From positions 38,579,111-38,643,110 of the forward strand of contig OY997593.1 of assembly GCA_963921825.1 (NCBI GenBank): DNA of 64,000 nt, in the 5' to 3' direction. Numbering within the stretch: position 1 is the first letter of the stretch; the number at the start of each line of letters is the position of its first letter. The notes beneath the pieces are model-generated. The model saw nothing but the letters and a program-made list of their open reading frames with translations, had not been told where the DNA came from and did not search any database. The position numbers were made by a program, and so were the translations under genes. Below, piece after piece: positions 1-10,818 of the stretch. Source of the DNA: Erodium maritimum (taxonomy: Eukaryota; Streptophyta; Magnoliopsida; Geraniales; Geraniaceae).

Positions 1-1069
1 GCTCCTTCACACTCCGTTGATCAGTCATAGGGATCGGCTCTAATACCAATTTTACGGGTCCCTGGGACTGATCTTTTTACCAGTCTTTGAAGCACAAGAT
101 CAGCCTTCGAAGACTGATTTGATTTAGACTTCTTTCCAATGGCTACTGTGACAGTAAGCTAACTAAGAGATAGATAACTCTAATTTAGAATAAATTTATG
201 CTTGTTTATTCTTCTGCCATACAGGTTCTTTAAATAAGAAAGTAAACTCAAAATAGCTCATGGTGGGAGATTATACCTCGTAATTACAGGGAAATCAGAT
301 GATGCATAGCTACCAAGCATCATCTAGATTATTTAAATAATAATTGCCTAGAATTCAGCTACCATTTCTCATGTCCTGTGAGACCATAACATGGACACAT
401 TGAATGGGGGTTATTGATGGTAAGTCGAGCACTAATGCAGGAACTATTTCGGGGCAGAGGGAGTTATACATGTTGGTTACCTGCCAGTGAAAGCTGCATG
501 TTAAGTATCAGTAGTACCCATGCTCTTGAATGAGATTGATCTTCTACATAATATACTATGTAAGAATCTATAATGGTACAAAAGGAAGAACCGCATGGAG
601 GGGCTTGCGCGGGAGTGTAGTTTCCTTGTTGCATTAGTAGTATTATTCAGGAAAGTAGATTCCATTATGTATTAGGAAAGCTCTAGTAGGTTTTATTATG
701 TATTAGGAAATCTCTCTTCTTATATAGAGAGCATGAGAGGAACAAATGAGAGCAGTCAATTAAGGGGAAATATAATTGTAGAATAGAAAAGTTATAGAGA
801 TCTTGCGTGTACGAGGTCTTGACTTCTCTCCCACAAATACTACAACAACCCATCCCGTAACAGGATCCAAATCTGGGTTGATACCAGAGTGCTTGTGTGA
901 TTTGATTTTGAATAAGGTCTGGGTAGAGTTGCTTTTACGATTTATCTGCATGTAATCTATGTATTGCTCTTTGGTTCTGTTGTCTATAAAGTTGATATTC
1001 TTCTGTATTGTCTTGTTCCCTTTTTATTGGCTGCTCAGCGTGTGGATTAAGAGGTTAGATAGTGTACAC
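1..1069. other. Intergenic, possible LTR-like remnant, no gene
   Basis: I see no coding region here. A short direct repeat built on ATGTATTAGGAAA occurs near 669 and 700, followed by a TATA-like TTATATAGAG near 720. A TGGTATCA string on the minus strand near 880 recalls a retrotransposon primer site. These could be parts of an old LTR, but no paired ends or TSD were found, so this is a weak guess. Confidence 0.25.
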
Positions 1070-1072
1070 TAA

Positions 1073-1326
1073 GAGCATCTCCGGTCATTAAAAGTTTTGG
1101 TGACTGAAAGAGGAAGTTGAAAGACTAAAAAATTAAAATCGGCTGAAAGGGAGAGGATGAAAGGAGAAAACAAAATTGTTTCTCTGCCTACGTTTTTCCG
1201 TCGGCGGGTAGAGCTGTCAGTAAGCTTACCGACGTGCCCATCCATCAACGTTTCTCTTCTTTCCGTCTACGTTTTGGCTCCGCTAGCTCCTTTTTGCTAC
1301 CGATCTGCCAACAACTAGAAATGTTC
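1073..1326. mobile_element. Tourist-like MITE (PIF/Harbinger type)
   Basis: The 254-bp segment starts GAGCATCTCC and ends with a related inverted sequence (GAAATGTTC). It is flanked by TAA on both sides, which fits the 3-bp TWA target of PIF/Harbinger transposons. GAGCATCTCC also ends the Harbinger-type element finishing at 52572. The inverted ends are diverged, so the call is moderate. It has no coding capacity. Confidence 0.5.
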
Positions 1327-1517
1327 TAACCAAAATTGATGCATTAAACACAACGTAAAAGTACGGAAGTATATGAATATAAAGGTTAAAAGGTTAAATA
1401 TAGAAATTTATACTAAAATATTTGTTACGAACAATAAGTTATTCAAAGTTTTAAACCGTTAAAAGGATATACCTTACATATTAATCGCAGTCATCTATTA
1501 GTAAGCAAAGTATAAAG

Positions 1518-2132
1518 CAAGGTTGTAAAAAGTGTTAGGTGCTAGTTGGCAAAAAGGGGTCCTGGACGTTAGGCGAGGATTAATCGGATTATTATTTTTT
1601 ATTATATGTATTATCACATTTTATATTATACTATATAAAAAATATTAGTATTATCAAACATTAAATATATATAAAAACATAAACATTCAACTAAATTAAA
1701 AGTATTATAAAATTCTAAACAGAAGATCATCAAGTATAACTTTATCACCTCAATCACCATAAATTTGTGCATTTTTTATATTTTAAAAATATTAAATAAA
1801 GAGATTAATAGTGTGAATCAAACTCAAAAACATTTTTTTATCGGAAAATCAAACCTAAAATGTAACACTTGTTCAAAGTATGCTCTATTAACTCAACTAG
1901 CATAATTTTATGGTCTCCCTTAGTTTGTAAAAGATTAGATTTTTTTTTTAATTATGAATCTGACCAGACGATTGACCAAACCGATCAATTATAATCATTC
2001 AAGCAACGATTAATTGGCCATATTTTGCTCAAACGTCTTGAAACGCTTTAGGAGGAAAATCGGATTGCCATAGCCCATTTCAATGCCTATGCGAGGCCTA
2101 GACGCCTTCAGACGATGATTTTTGCATCCTTG
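1518..2132. mobile_element. hAT-type MITE with 8-bp TSD
   Basis: The 615-bp element has 14-bp imperfect inverted ends: CAAGGTTGTAAAAA at the left, TTTTTGCATCCTTG at the right. It is flanked by an exact 8-bp duplication, GTATAAAG (1510-1517 and 2133-2140). An 8-bp TSD with short inverted ends is the hAT signature. The interior is AT-rich with no transposase reading frame, so it is non-autonomous. The exact TSD argues for insertion that is not very old. Confidence 0.78.
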
Positions 2133-2859
2133 GTATAAAGTAATCATTTTTCCCTCTCTACCTTCTATTAGTAAAAATAAACAATAGGATATAAAGCGAT
2201 CATTTTACTCTTTTGTATTTGAATTAATTTGCTCATATAGGTTAAAACACTACTTTATCCTTTTTTTGTCATTTTTTTTGAAGAGGCTTAGATTTAATTT
2301 TGTTATTAAGATATATAATCCATTATAAAAGGTACTTAGTTAATGAATTTCATCCATTAGATTCGGAAAAAAAATAAGAAGTTTGATTATTTTAACATTA
2401 TTAATGACACATTTATAAATCTTTGTATTTTTATTATTATTTTAGAATTTTACCATTCATGTGATGTTATTTATGTCATTTTATTTTTTTCTTTTACCCA
2501 TCACATATTAATCTAACTCCACGTTATTTTCTTAATTCCCTCTCCACGAGTTCGTCTCTCTCCCCATAATACAAGTTCTTTGCCGTCCAAGCTCGCTTAT
2601 GTCTTGCCGGAACCAGGGATGTCAAGGAAGAGCGCTCATGTTCTGGCATTCTCTTTTTCTTCTTAAGCTTCTCCTTCTGCTCAAGAACCGTCACGTCGTA
2701 GACATCCAGACATGCACCGACGTGGAACGATTTTCCAGCGAGTTCAATCTGAACACGTCACGGCGAGGAGCACGTTACAACTAGGGGAGTTATGTCATAT
2801 GCTCGTGTTCTTCAGTTCTTTCGAACACGCTTAGTTCTTCCGCTCATGTTACTATGTTA
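2133..2859. other. AT-rich intergenic stretch, no supported gene
   Basis: Mostly AT-rich sequence with a more balanced patch near 2540-2790. A 61-codon open frame from ATG 2599 has no recognisable motif and no gene context, so I do not call it. Confidence 0.4.
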
Positions 2860-3837
2860 GAGTATGTACAATGGAAAGAACCACATAAGAGAACCGTATT
2901 AGGGAACTGTATGCTGACTGTGCAAAATAGTGGTTCTCAGCCTTGAATTTAAGTGTGTTCCACAATTGTGAGAACCAGATAGGGAACTGGATTGTAAGTG
3001 GATGTTGACTGGATACTGATTGGAAGTTGAATTGATATTTTATTGATTATATTAAAATCTTTATTGACATAGTAAATATTATATAACATTGAAATAAATT
3101 TGACAAAAATAATTAATAATAACATAAATTAATTATAAATAATATTAACACAAGTTATTAAAAATGAATTTCAACTTTTAAAGTTATTGAAATAAATTTA
3201 GCGAACTTAATTAATAATAAAATAAATTAATTAATAATACACTTCAAATTAATTAAAAATTGTATTCCATGTTTAATTTATCCCTCCAAAACCTTAAAAC
3301 AAAAAGGAAATAATCAATCGGATTTTAAAAGAAGGAATTAGCCCCTCCAAACGACCTCGGATGACCGAAAAACATCGTACATCATGGCGAAACGATGAGT
3401 TTTTCTCAGGAGCCCGGTTCGAGCCGAAAAATGCTAAGATCTCCTCGGAAACGAACACTAACGAGTTTTACATTTTCGTATAAAAAAAGGGTCAATTTTG
3501 AATGTTGCATAATATTTATTATAGTGTAAAATTATCTATTTATATTTTAATTTTGGACTAATCCTATTTAGGTAAAATATGGTTTATGTACTTAAAAAAA
3601 AATAAACAATCGAGATGGCCACGTGTCGCGATGTGAGTGGCTGGCGCGCGACCAGCGACCCACGAACCACAAACCGAAATAAGGGTCGTGAGTTGTGGAC
3701 TACGACCACGACCCGGTATTTAACGGTTCGTGGCCGCAGGAATTGCAGCCCACAACGAGCGACCCACGAACCACGAACCGCTAAATAGCGGATCACGGTT
3801 CGTAATCGAGACATGGTGCATTGCGTTATACCTGCTC
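2860..3837. mobile_element. Possible Harbinger-like element(s)
   Basis: The left end reads GAGTATGTACAATGG after a TTA, and the right end in reverse complement reads GAGCAGGTATAACGC. The ends resemble each other and other Harbinger-type termini, but the flanking triplets differ (TTA versus TCA). The AT-rich left part and GC-rich right part (which repeats CGACCCACGAACCAC) differ so much that two abutting elements are possible. Confidence 0.3.
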
Positions 3838-3867
3838 TCATAAATGTAGATTCATGTAGTTATAGAT

Positions 3868-5620
3868 TTTTTTTATCAATAAGGCAATAAGATAAATACA
3901 ACCTAGACACCAAAAAATAAGGTAAGAAAATGCTATACACCAAACAAACGCAAAACAAACAGGATAAGGAGCAATAATCAATCTCTGATCAAGATACAAA
4001 AAGAAGGGTTGCCACTAAGAACCAACACCTGAATCAGATCCACTCCTCAATAAGAAGTGTAAATTGACCAACAGATGGAATAAGTTCCCCTAATTGAAGA
4101 GCTTTCTTTCGACATAAGTTAACTCAGAATCAACTTAACCTTGTAGCGGATGACAACTTGAATTGATGAGATGCTTACACTTGATAAGAAAGCCACTAGG
4201 AAAGAATGCATGAGCCCAACGGATATGAAACGAACCTGCTCCTCAAGCAGAAAAGGGGGAGGTCTGGATGAACTATAAATCCCCATCTTGATAAGCTTAC
4301 TTGCGATATAAGTTATCTCTGAAGTTGTAACAGCTTTCAACAAAAGCGAGCTTAAGGAGAAAAATTGCACCGAGGAGTAACGCCTCATTAAGTGAATCCA
4401 AGGAGCCTGTAGAAGACAACAATAATAAGAAACACTACACCTAGGAAAGCACTACCCACTCACATAGATGAGAGAATCCCACACTCAGAACTGAAAGAAC
4501 CTCTGTTAAGAACACAAAAAACTGAAAAAATCCTCACCATCTCACACTACTCACCAACCACCCCCAGAACCCAACCCCAAACCCCCCAAAATAAACAGAC
4601 TTGAGATACCCAAAACCAGCCTATGATGAGCCAGCCTCAATTTAGCCAATTGATACAATCTAGGGGAGCTGAGAGCCACATCTGAAAAGAAATGTAGGAG
4701 TTGGAAGGTTTGAATTTAGCCCATCCCCAAACATAGGATTGATAGACCACCTTCATAAAAATTTCATGAGAAGTAAGCATATTTCCATTGAATACTTTGT
4801 CATTTCTTGCTTCCCAAATTTGCCAGCAACAGAGTTTGATAATATTTCTCAAAGAATTTTTGTACATGTAGTGTAGTAAATATCTCCAAGACGACATTAA
4901 GTCTTTAACAAGGCCATAAATAGCCCAATAGATTCCCCACCGTTGAGCCAATAAACAGCAAACCAACCAAGCCTTTGGACAATGTAAAAGGACATGTGCT
5001 TCATCCTCATAATTCTAGTAGCATATTGGACAAATAATTTCTTCTATAATTAAAGGTACACCTCTGTTTTCTAAGAATCATTTAGAGGGGATGGCATCCA
5101 AACAGGCTAGCCAACAAAATGCAGTTATTTTTGGAGGAATGCCAGGAAACCACATATATTTGAACCATGAAACACATTGTTGATCAGAGATACCTTGTTG
5201 TGCAACCAATGAATAAAGCCTTTTGATAGTGAACCCTTTGTTATCCCAGATCCAATTTAGGATGTCATCCTACTCAATGAGGCGAATGCCAGTTAATATT
5301 TTAGATAAAAAATGAACCCTCATAAATTTCCCATCCTCTGAGATCTCTCCTCCAATTTATATCCCACGAAAGACCATCCCAGGCCCCAACCACCATCATC
5401 TTCTTTGACTAAGATAATAATTACAATCTTGGGAAAAGAAATTTGAAAGAAAAGTCTCCCTACCATGCATCATCCCAAAAGAAAATCATCGCCCCATTTC
5501 CCAACCTCTATTGCAGTCCTCTTTGACCAAAAAAAATTGGAAAAAGAAGGATCCTTGATGAGAGAAACAATATAAGACATGAAACAACATTTTCCAACTT
5601 CTGTAAATGCAGATAAGTCC
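3868..5620 (-). mobile_element. L1-type LINE, 3' part of ORF2 and 3' UTR
   Basis: Read on the minus strand, this is the 3' end of a non-LTR retrotransposon. The stretch near 5050-5230 translates to a zinc-binding reverse transcriptase C-terminal domain (zf-RVT) with the typical string PPKITAFCWLACLDAIPSK. It is followed at 4637-4966 by the usual ending CWQIWEARNDKVFNG. About 770 bp of untranslated sequence then runs to an A-rich tail, seen as TTTTTTTT at 3868. Frames are interrupted, and the endonuclease and RT core are absent, so the copy is 5'-truncated and dead. The right limit is approximate and I found no convincing TSD. Confidence 0.72.
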
Positions 5621-5742
5621 CATTATGTGTGATGTGGTTCCGATGCAAGCTGGTCACCTTCTTCTATGACAACCATGACAGTTTTTTTTTATAGAAACTC
5701 AACATAATGGTCGGACCAACTACTACTCTTTCACTCACAACT

Positions 5743-5915
5743 AGGGGTGGGCATGATCGGTTTAATCGACAATTGTCCCAACTCCAAGCCCCATACCGAA
5801 CTGTCCGGTCTCCGATAGTCGGCACCGGCACCGCACCAGAACCAGGAAAGCACAAAAAAAATCCGACCAAATCAAATCAGGTTGGTTTTACGGTTTCAAC
5901 CGACCACCCATATTA
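5743..5915. mobile_element. Small hAT-like relic with GGGTGGGCA-type end
   Basis: The segment starts at AGGGGTGGGCA and ends in a related inverted sequence (ATGGGTGGTCGG in reverse complement). The AGGGGTGGGCA terminus is common in plant hAT-derived small elements, and a second example ends near 35830. The open frames on both strands here are by-products of its repeated CCG-rich composition. Confidence 0.35.
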
Positions 5916-6232
5916 ATAAATTGTCTATCTATTATGGTCCAAATTCCATAAAAATAGCAGAAGAACGGGGCAAATTTGTGTAGCATTCGTTCTCCGGGAG
6001 TGAGGGAAAACAAAACAAAAGGAAGATAGAGATTTTATGAGAACAGACAAATTGTAATTTTAGAAAATATAGAAGAAGAGTTGTGTGTTAAAGAAGCTAG
6101 CATTTTGGAGATCTTTGCCAGAGTATTTGCTTTGTTGAGAGATACTAAACAGTTTTTGTGAGATAAAGGCTAGAAATATTATTGTGTGAGGTGTGATGGT
6201 GGTTGCATGAGTAGAATAGTAAAGAGGGATGT
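5916..6232. other. Intergenic, nothing recognised
   Basis: A purine-rich stretch near 6000-6200 without a reading frame, RNA gene or clear repeat structure. Confidence 0.4.
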
Positions 6233-6648
6233 ATTTTTTTTTATCAGCAAAAGTTGTATTGATGGTCCAATTCTTTGAAATAAAGAAAAGGCCAAGAGTT
6301 TAAAAATAAACTCTCAAGACACCAAATTGGTACAATCTAGTACCCACCCAACCAATCTACATTACCTGTGATCCAAGTTACTGAACCAAACCAAAAACCT
6401 CTACCCAACCAAATCCATAAATTAGTTGTTTGCAACTCAAGTCAAACCATAAAACCCTTTTTCCCAAAAAAATACCCCGGATCAACAACCTTTGTATACA
6501 AACCACCCAAGAGCACAAAACATAACCAGCTCAGTCTTGCCTGCAATTCAAACCAGACCTTAATGCCCTTCCCGAGCCAACTGCAGATTATGCAGCATTT
6601 GTCCATCTCAAAAGAGTCCTTGTAGGCCACATAAGTAAATCCTCCAAA
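6233..6648 (-). mobile_element. LINE 3' end fragment
   Basis: On the minus strand this ends in CTGATAAAAAAAAAATAC, the same kind of GATAAAA-tail that ends the LINEs at 6649 and 44023. No domain is recognisable, so only the untranslated end of an L1-type element seems present. Its upstream part was replaced or interrupted by the neighbouring LINE that ends at 6649. Assignment rests on the tail alone. Confidence 0.45.
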
Positions 6649-8230
6649 TATATTTTTTTGATAAGCGAAAAATTTATTAAGCAGATGTTCTATAAGAACT
6701 ATAGAACAAAGCAAGAAAAGATCCAAAGAAACATTTTCCTCAGACCAGTACAACTACCAAAAGTACAAAAAATAACAGAAACAAGACAGAACGTAAACAA
6801 AAACTCATTGCCTACTTCCTATCCGGGTTCAGACAAGTAAACCGGTTAGAAACCGAAACAGGGGTTAGGGCTTGATCATAAGTCGGTTCCAGGTAATCCT
6901 CGTCCTTCCTACGCTCGAAATCCTTCTTGTACTGATCAAGCGAAAAAGAACAAAGATCAACATCCTTTCTACCAACTTTCGAACTGTAACTCCAATTACC
7001 TGAGCTATGTTTTATGGCAATGTTCACAATGAAACGTCCCATTTTATCCCCTTAGTCAGCGGAAGTTATGGCTCTTGTCTGATAGACAACAATTGGTTGC
7101 GCAATAACCTTCGACTGACCATTCTTGCGCAATAACCTTCGACTGACCATTCTTTGGGCATCCAGTCTCTTTGTTTCAACCCCAGAGATGGGTAATTTTG
7201 CTAAGGCTTCCTTCCAAGGACTGCCTTGAAACCCAACTTCCAGAATCGGGTCACCACCCCGAGGACGATTGGCATGCGCTTCTAAACCTGAGCCAACTAT
7301 CGAGTCCAAATCATTCCCAATTCGGTCAAAATTACCAGCCAAACTCGGGTCCTCACGGGCCACCATATGGGCCTTATCGTAAGGAGAAATTGGCCCATAC
7401 CACCTTTGGAGAGGGGCCGACCCAACCTGATCAATTGCAGGCTGAACAGGACCCGACCCAACCTGACCCATGTATAGTTATGTCTTCTCCCCAAGCCCAA
7501 CAACTGACCTAAGTGTTTCTCTAGCTGGACCCATGGACACCAATTCATCTTGGGCTTGAAAAGAGCCCAACACTACTGGATCTATGCCTGAAGGAGCGAC
7601 TGAAAATGACACGACGTCGCAGCTGTCTTCGTTCTCGCGATACAATCCCGGACGATCCACCGCAATCGCAGATGCAATTACGTCTTGAATGGGATCCTTA
7701 TCTAAATCAACAAAATTTTCTCAATGATTTAGAGGAACTTGAAAATCAAAACGAGACAGAATCGCGAGAATCCGGAGAAATAAAAAAGGGGACATCGCCG
7801 GTCGGAACAACGGCAGACGGTGTACTGACTGGAATGACATCCACCAGAGCTGCAGCTGAACTTTTCTGTTGACCATCCCTCAAAACGCCAGTCGAACGCA
7901 GCTGCAAGAGCATCTCCCGAAGTGCTCTGTTCTGCTTTTCCAGTCCATCCAACACAACTCTAGGACGAGCCAGAGCGACGAAGAGGACGTAACCATTTAT
8001 TTTGAACCCATTATGACTCTCCACGGCTTGAGACGATGCTGACGAAGTCGAGAATGTAACGAAACCGAAATACTTCCCTCCTATGTTTGAACGTCTCAAA
8101 ACAGAGCAAGATAAGATCGAGCCAAACGATCCAAAAACATTGCGAACCCATCCTTCTGAAGATCCATATGGGAGATTACGAATAAAAATCTCCCTTGAAC
8201 TGACATGGACTTGGCTCGGCAATGACTGAG
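6649..8230 (-). mobile_element. ORF1-only L1-type LINE, copy 1
   Basis: A minus-strand non-LTR retrotransposon with an unusual layout. An ORF1 with an RNA recognition motif runs down to a stop at 6812 and is followed after only about 160 nt by the poly(A)-type tail (TTTTTTTGATAAG on the plus strand at 6649-6664). No endonuclease or reverse transcriptase (ORF2) lies between ORF1 and the tail. The element at 44023-49064 has the same order and a similar 3' UTR. Plant L1 elements with an RRM in ORF1 are known (BNR-type LINEs), but those carry ORF2. This copy is 5'-truncated close to the RRM and no clear TSD was seen. Confidence 0.72.
6812..8222 (-). pseudogene. LINE ORF1 with RRM domain (decayed)
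   Basis: The first 158 codons (7746-8222) encode a full RRM: RNP2 is IFIRNL (about residues 12-17) and RNP1 is KYFGFVTF. A predicted helix with ENQ/RE-rich residues follows. Later pieces in other frames (7052-7471 and 6812-7042) match the C-terminal half of the copy at 44178-48981, including GSPWKE, KVIAQP-VVYQTRA, SGNWSYSSKVGRK and the ending VSNRF-CLNP. Several frameshifts separate the pieces. A 29-bp tandem duplication starting TTGCGCAATAACC (about 7097-7154) is private to this copy. In L1 elements ORF1 protein binds the element RNA, so an RNA-chaperone role is expected. Confidence 0.7.
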
Positions 8231-8261
8231 GACCAACTGAGACTGGGTGCTCCGAAACTTG

Positions 8262-8880
8262 TTGGGCTAGCCCTTATCATTCTTCTCAATGGGCTCATCT
8301 CTCTCTTCTAAATAATTTCCCTCCAAACCCGTAAACGGGCTTGTCCATGAGGATGCGTATTAGAATATAGCTATAATTGGACCTTCAACTACCAGCTTGA
8401 GCTTTTAGTTGAGTTGGTCCTTTAATATGGTATCAGAGCTTGACACCTCACGGACCCGGGTTCAAACCCCACTCCTTACAAAAATTTCTAATTTCTCTCA
8501 ATTTATCAAAATAGCCCTAATGGGCCAGCCCTTATATCTCTATTCTTAATGGGCTTATCTCCTCTTCTAAATAATTTACCTCCAACCCCGTAAATGGGCT
8601 TGTCCGTGAGGGCACATGTTAGAATATAACTATAATTGAGTCTTCAACTATCTGCTTGAGCTTTTAGTTGAGTTGGTTCTCTAATATGGTATCAGAGCCT
8701 GTCACCTCACGGACCCGGGTTCAAACCCCATTCTCTACAAAAATTCTATTTCTTCTCTATTTATCAAATTTGCCTCAAAGTGGGCTAGCCCTTATCAGTC
8801 TTCTCAATGAGCTCATCTCTCTCTTCTAAAAATTCACCTCCAAACCCGTAAACGGGCTTGTCCGTGAGGACGCGTATTGA
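8262..8880 (+). repeat. Tandem ~258-bp units, TRIM-like LTR relics
   Basis: Two full units and one partial unit of about 258 bp follow each other. Each carries GGGCTAGCCCTTAT- or GGGCCAGCCC-type starts and a segment beginning (TG)TTAGAATATA. The two full units end in ATGGTATCAGAGC, the usual primer binding site for initiator Met-tRNA in plant LTR elements, followed by CACCTCACGGACCCGGGTTC. Short LTR-like units next to a primer site fit a TRIM (terminal-repeat retrotransposon in miniature) caught as a tandem array. It carries no gene and is a fossil. Confidence 0.5.
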
Positions 8881-10490
8881 TCATCAGATCACTTGTCTTC
8901 AAAACAAAGCCCTGTAAACCTATTCCGAACTTCCTGTAGAAAAATGCAATATTAAACGAGAGAAAGCCCTCAATTCTCCTAGCAGGTCACTAGCAATAGA
9001 TCCAAGTATCGAAACTCCAATCCCCACACTACAACAGTAGAGTTAGCAACGCCTAGAAAATGTAAAAAGCTAAACCAAGAGTCCGAGAGTAGTACCAGGA
9101 CATAAAGAAAAGAAACAAAACACGCAAAATAGTTTCCTAAAATCTACCCCCACACAGGATCAACAAAGAGAACAAAAAATTTCTCCACACAAGAAACCAG
9201 TACCAGAAAGTCCTAGAGACAACTAAACCCTACCTTACCAAACTCAGAATCCACTCCCCTACAATACCCCCCAATACCACCCCAAACCCCAATCCCCAAA
9301 ACTCAAAGTTCTAAACCAGGATCATGTTGAAAGATTCTGAGTTCTCCACCAACAAAAGCCATGGAGACATGTTCTGAGGCTTCTCTGTCTATTCACTAAA
9401 CCAGACCCCTGTTGCTTGAGGCTAAAGTAATCTCAAAATAGACTTCCCCAGATCAGAGAAGGATTCAACTCCACCCAAAACTCTTAGCATTTCCTTCTCA
9501 CACAAGTCTTTGGAGTTCTGATCCAAGCTTGGTATGAAAAAGACTTATGATTGTTGAACATGGACCACTCCAGATTAAAAGTGTAGCTCTGTACCTTTTG
9601 TAATATTGTCTTATGAGATACCAAAACCTAATTGAAGACCAAATCATTCCTGGCCATCCATATGTGCCAAAGGGTGACAAAAATGGTTGATCTCCATTGC
9701 TTATAAGAGGAAGCAGGGCTGATATAAGTCCAAGAATAAATAAATCCCAGAAAATCTCCCACCATAACACTACTGATCCCCCACCAATCAAGAACTGCAG
9801 TCCACACCAATCATGACCTATGGCAAGTTAAAAGTAGGTGATTAATTTCCTCAAAGTCCTGACCACATAAAGGGCAAAGGGATTCTTGTAAGCTAAATTG
9901 AAGTCATCTCCCATCTAGAAATAACTTAGTGGGCAAAGCCTTATGGCATGTCAGACAAACAAAGGCTGAAATTTTTGGAGGGAGATTAGGAGACCAAAGC
10001 AGTTTTGCCCAATGTCTCACTTGTGTACCACTATCCTCCAAATGCCAATACATTCTTTTCACTTTGAAGCAAGTTTCATGCAATTTCCTTACCACCTTGT
10101 CTTGACCAGAGTCTTGTAGAGAAAAAAAGGTTGAGCTGATCTGACAATAATCTAAATTGGCCAAGCTCCCAACCTCTTAGTTGTCTTCTAAAGTGTATGA
10201 ACCAATTCCCATTATTCCATAAATGCAAAACCTTCAAGTTTTTGTGAATGGAAAGATGAAAAAGTCTCTAGAATCTCTCCTTCAGAGGAACATCAATCAG
10301 CCAAATGTCACCCCAAAAGTCCACCCTTACACCATTATTCACAAACCATTCCAGACCAGAGAAACCAACTGCACTGCTGAATTTTTGATCAGCAAGAAGT
10401 GCTTGTACATGACTTAAGAAATTTTGATTCCCTGCAATCTTTAACTGAGACAGGTCCCAACCATCTTTGCTCTAACCATATTTTGCACAT
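8881..10490 (-). mobile_element. L1-type LINE fragment (ORF2 C-terminal region)
   Basis: Minus-strand frames at 9904-10164 and 9628-9810 encode the zf-RVT region of a LINE ORF2. The strings PPKISAFVCLTCHKALPTKLFLDGR (split for length: PPKISAFVCLTC then HKALPTKLF) and LWHIWMARNDLVFN are diagnostic. Frames are broken by stops, and the RT core and endonuclease are absent. It differs in detail from the LINE at 3868-5620, so it is a separate insertion. The 3' tail is not obvious and the lower limit is set by the TRIM-like repeat. Confidence 0.68.
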
Positions 10491-10702
10491 ATAATTTTTT
10501 GGGGTAACTCAATGTCCTAACTCCCAACTTTCAAAAATTGCTAAATCCTAAACCAAGCAAACTTAAATTGTCATGTAGTAATGTTGACCCAACTTTATTC
10601 ACCAACTATTTGTAATTTTGGACGGACGTTAATTTTGTCATGTGAAAAGTCGGTTTTTCTCTCTAAAATCTGTGGTTGAATATCAGCTATGGACACGCCC
10701 AT

Positions 10703-10818
10703 ATCAACTTCGTTCTCTCTCTCGCACAAATCAACTTCTTTCTCTCTCACACAGATCAATTTCGTTCTCTCTCGCACAGATCAATTTCGCTATCTCTCGC
10801 ACAAATCAATTTCGCATT
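10703..10818. repeat. 25-bp CT-rich tandem repeat, about 4.5 units
   Basis: The unit ATCAATTTCGTTCTCTCTCG followed by CACAG repeats four to five times with few changes. Open frames on both strands here are products of the repeat. It lies at the start of a possible transcribed leader. Confidence 0.75.

Noticed and set aside
2599-2784. Small frame of 61 codons from an ATG
   Set aside because: No motif, no codon-use signal that I can judge and no gene structure around it.
8440-8760. tRNA-like box (GGGTTCAAACCCC) after GGTATCAGAGC
   Set aside because: No cloverleaf can be drawn and the GGTATCAGAGC is better read as a retroelement primer site; no tRNA gene called.
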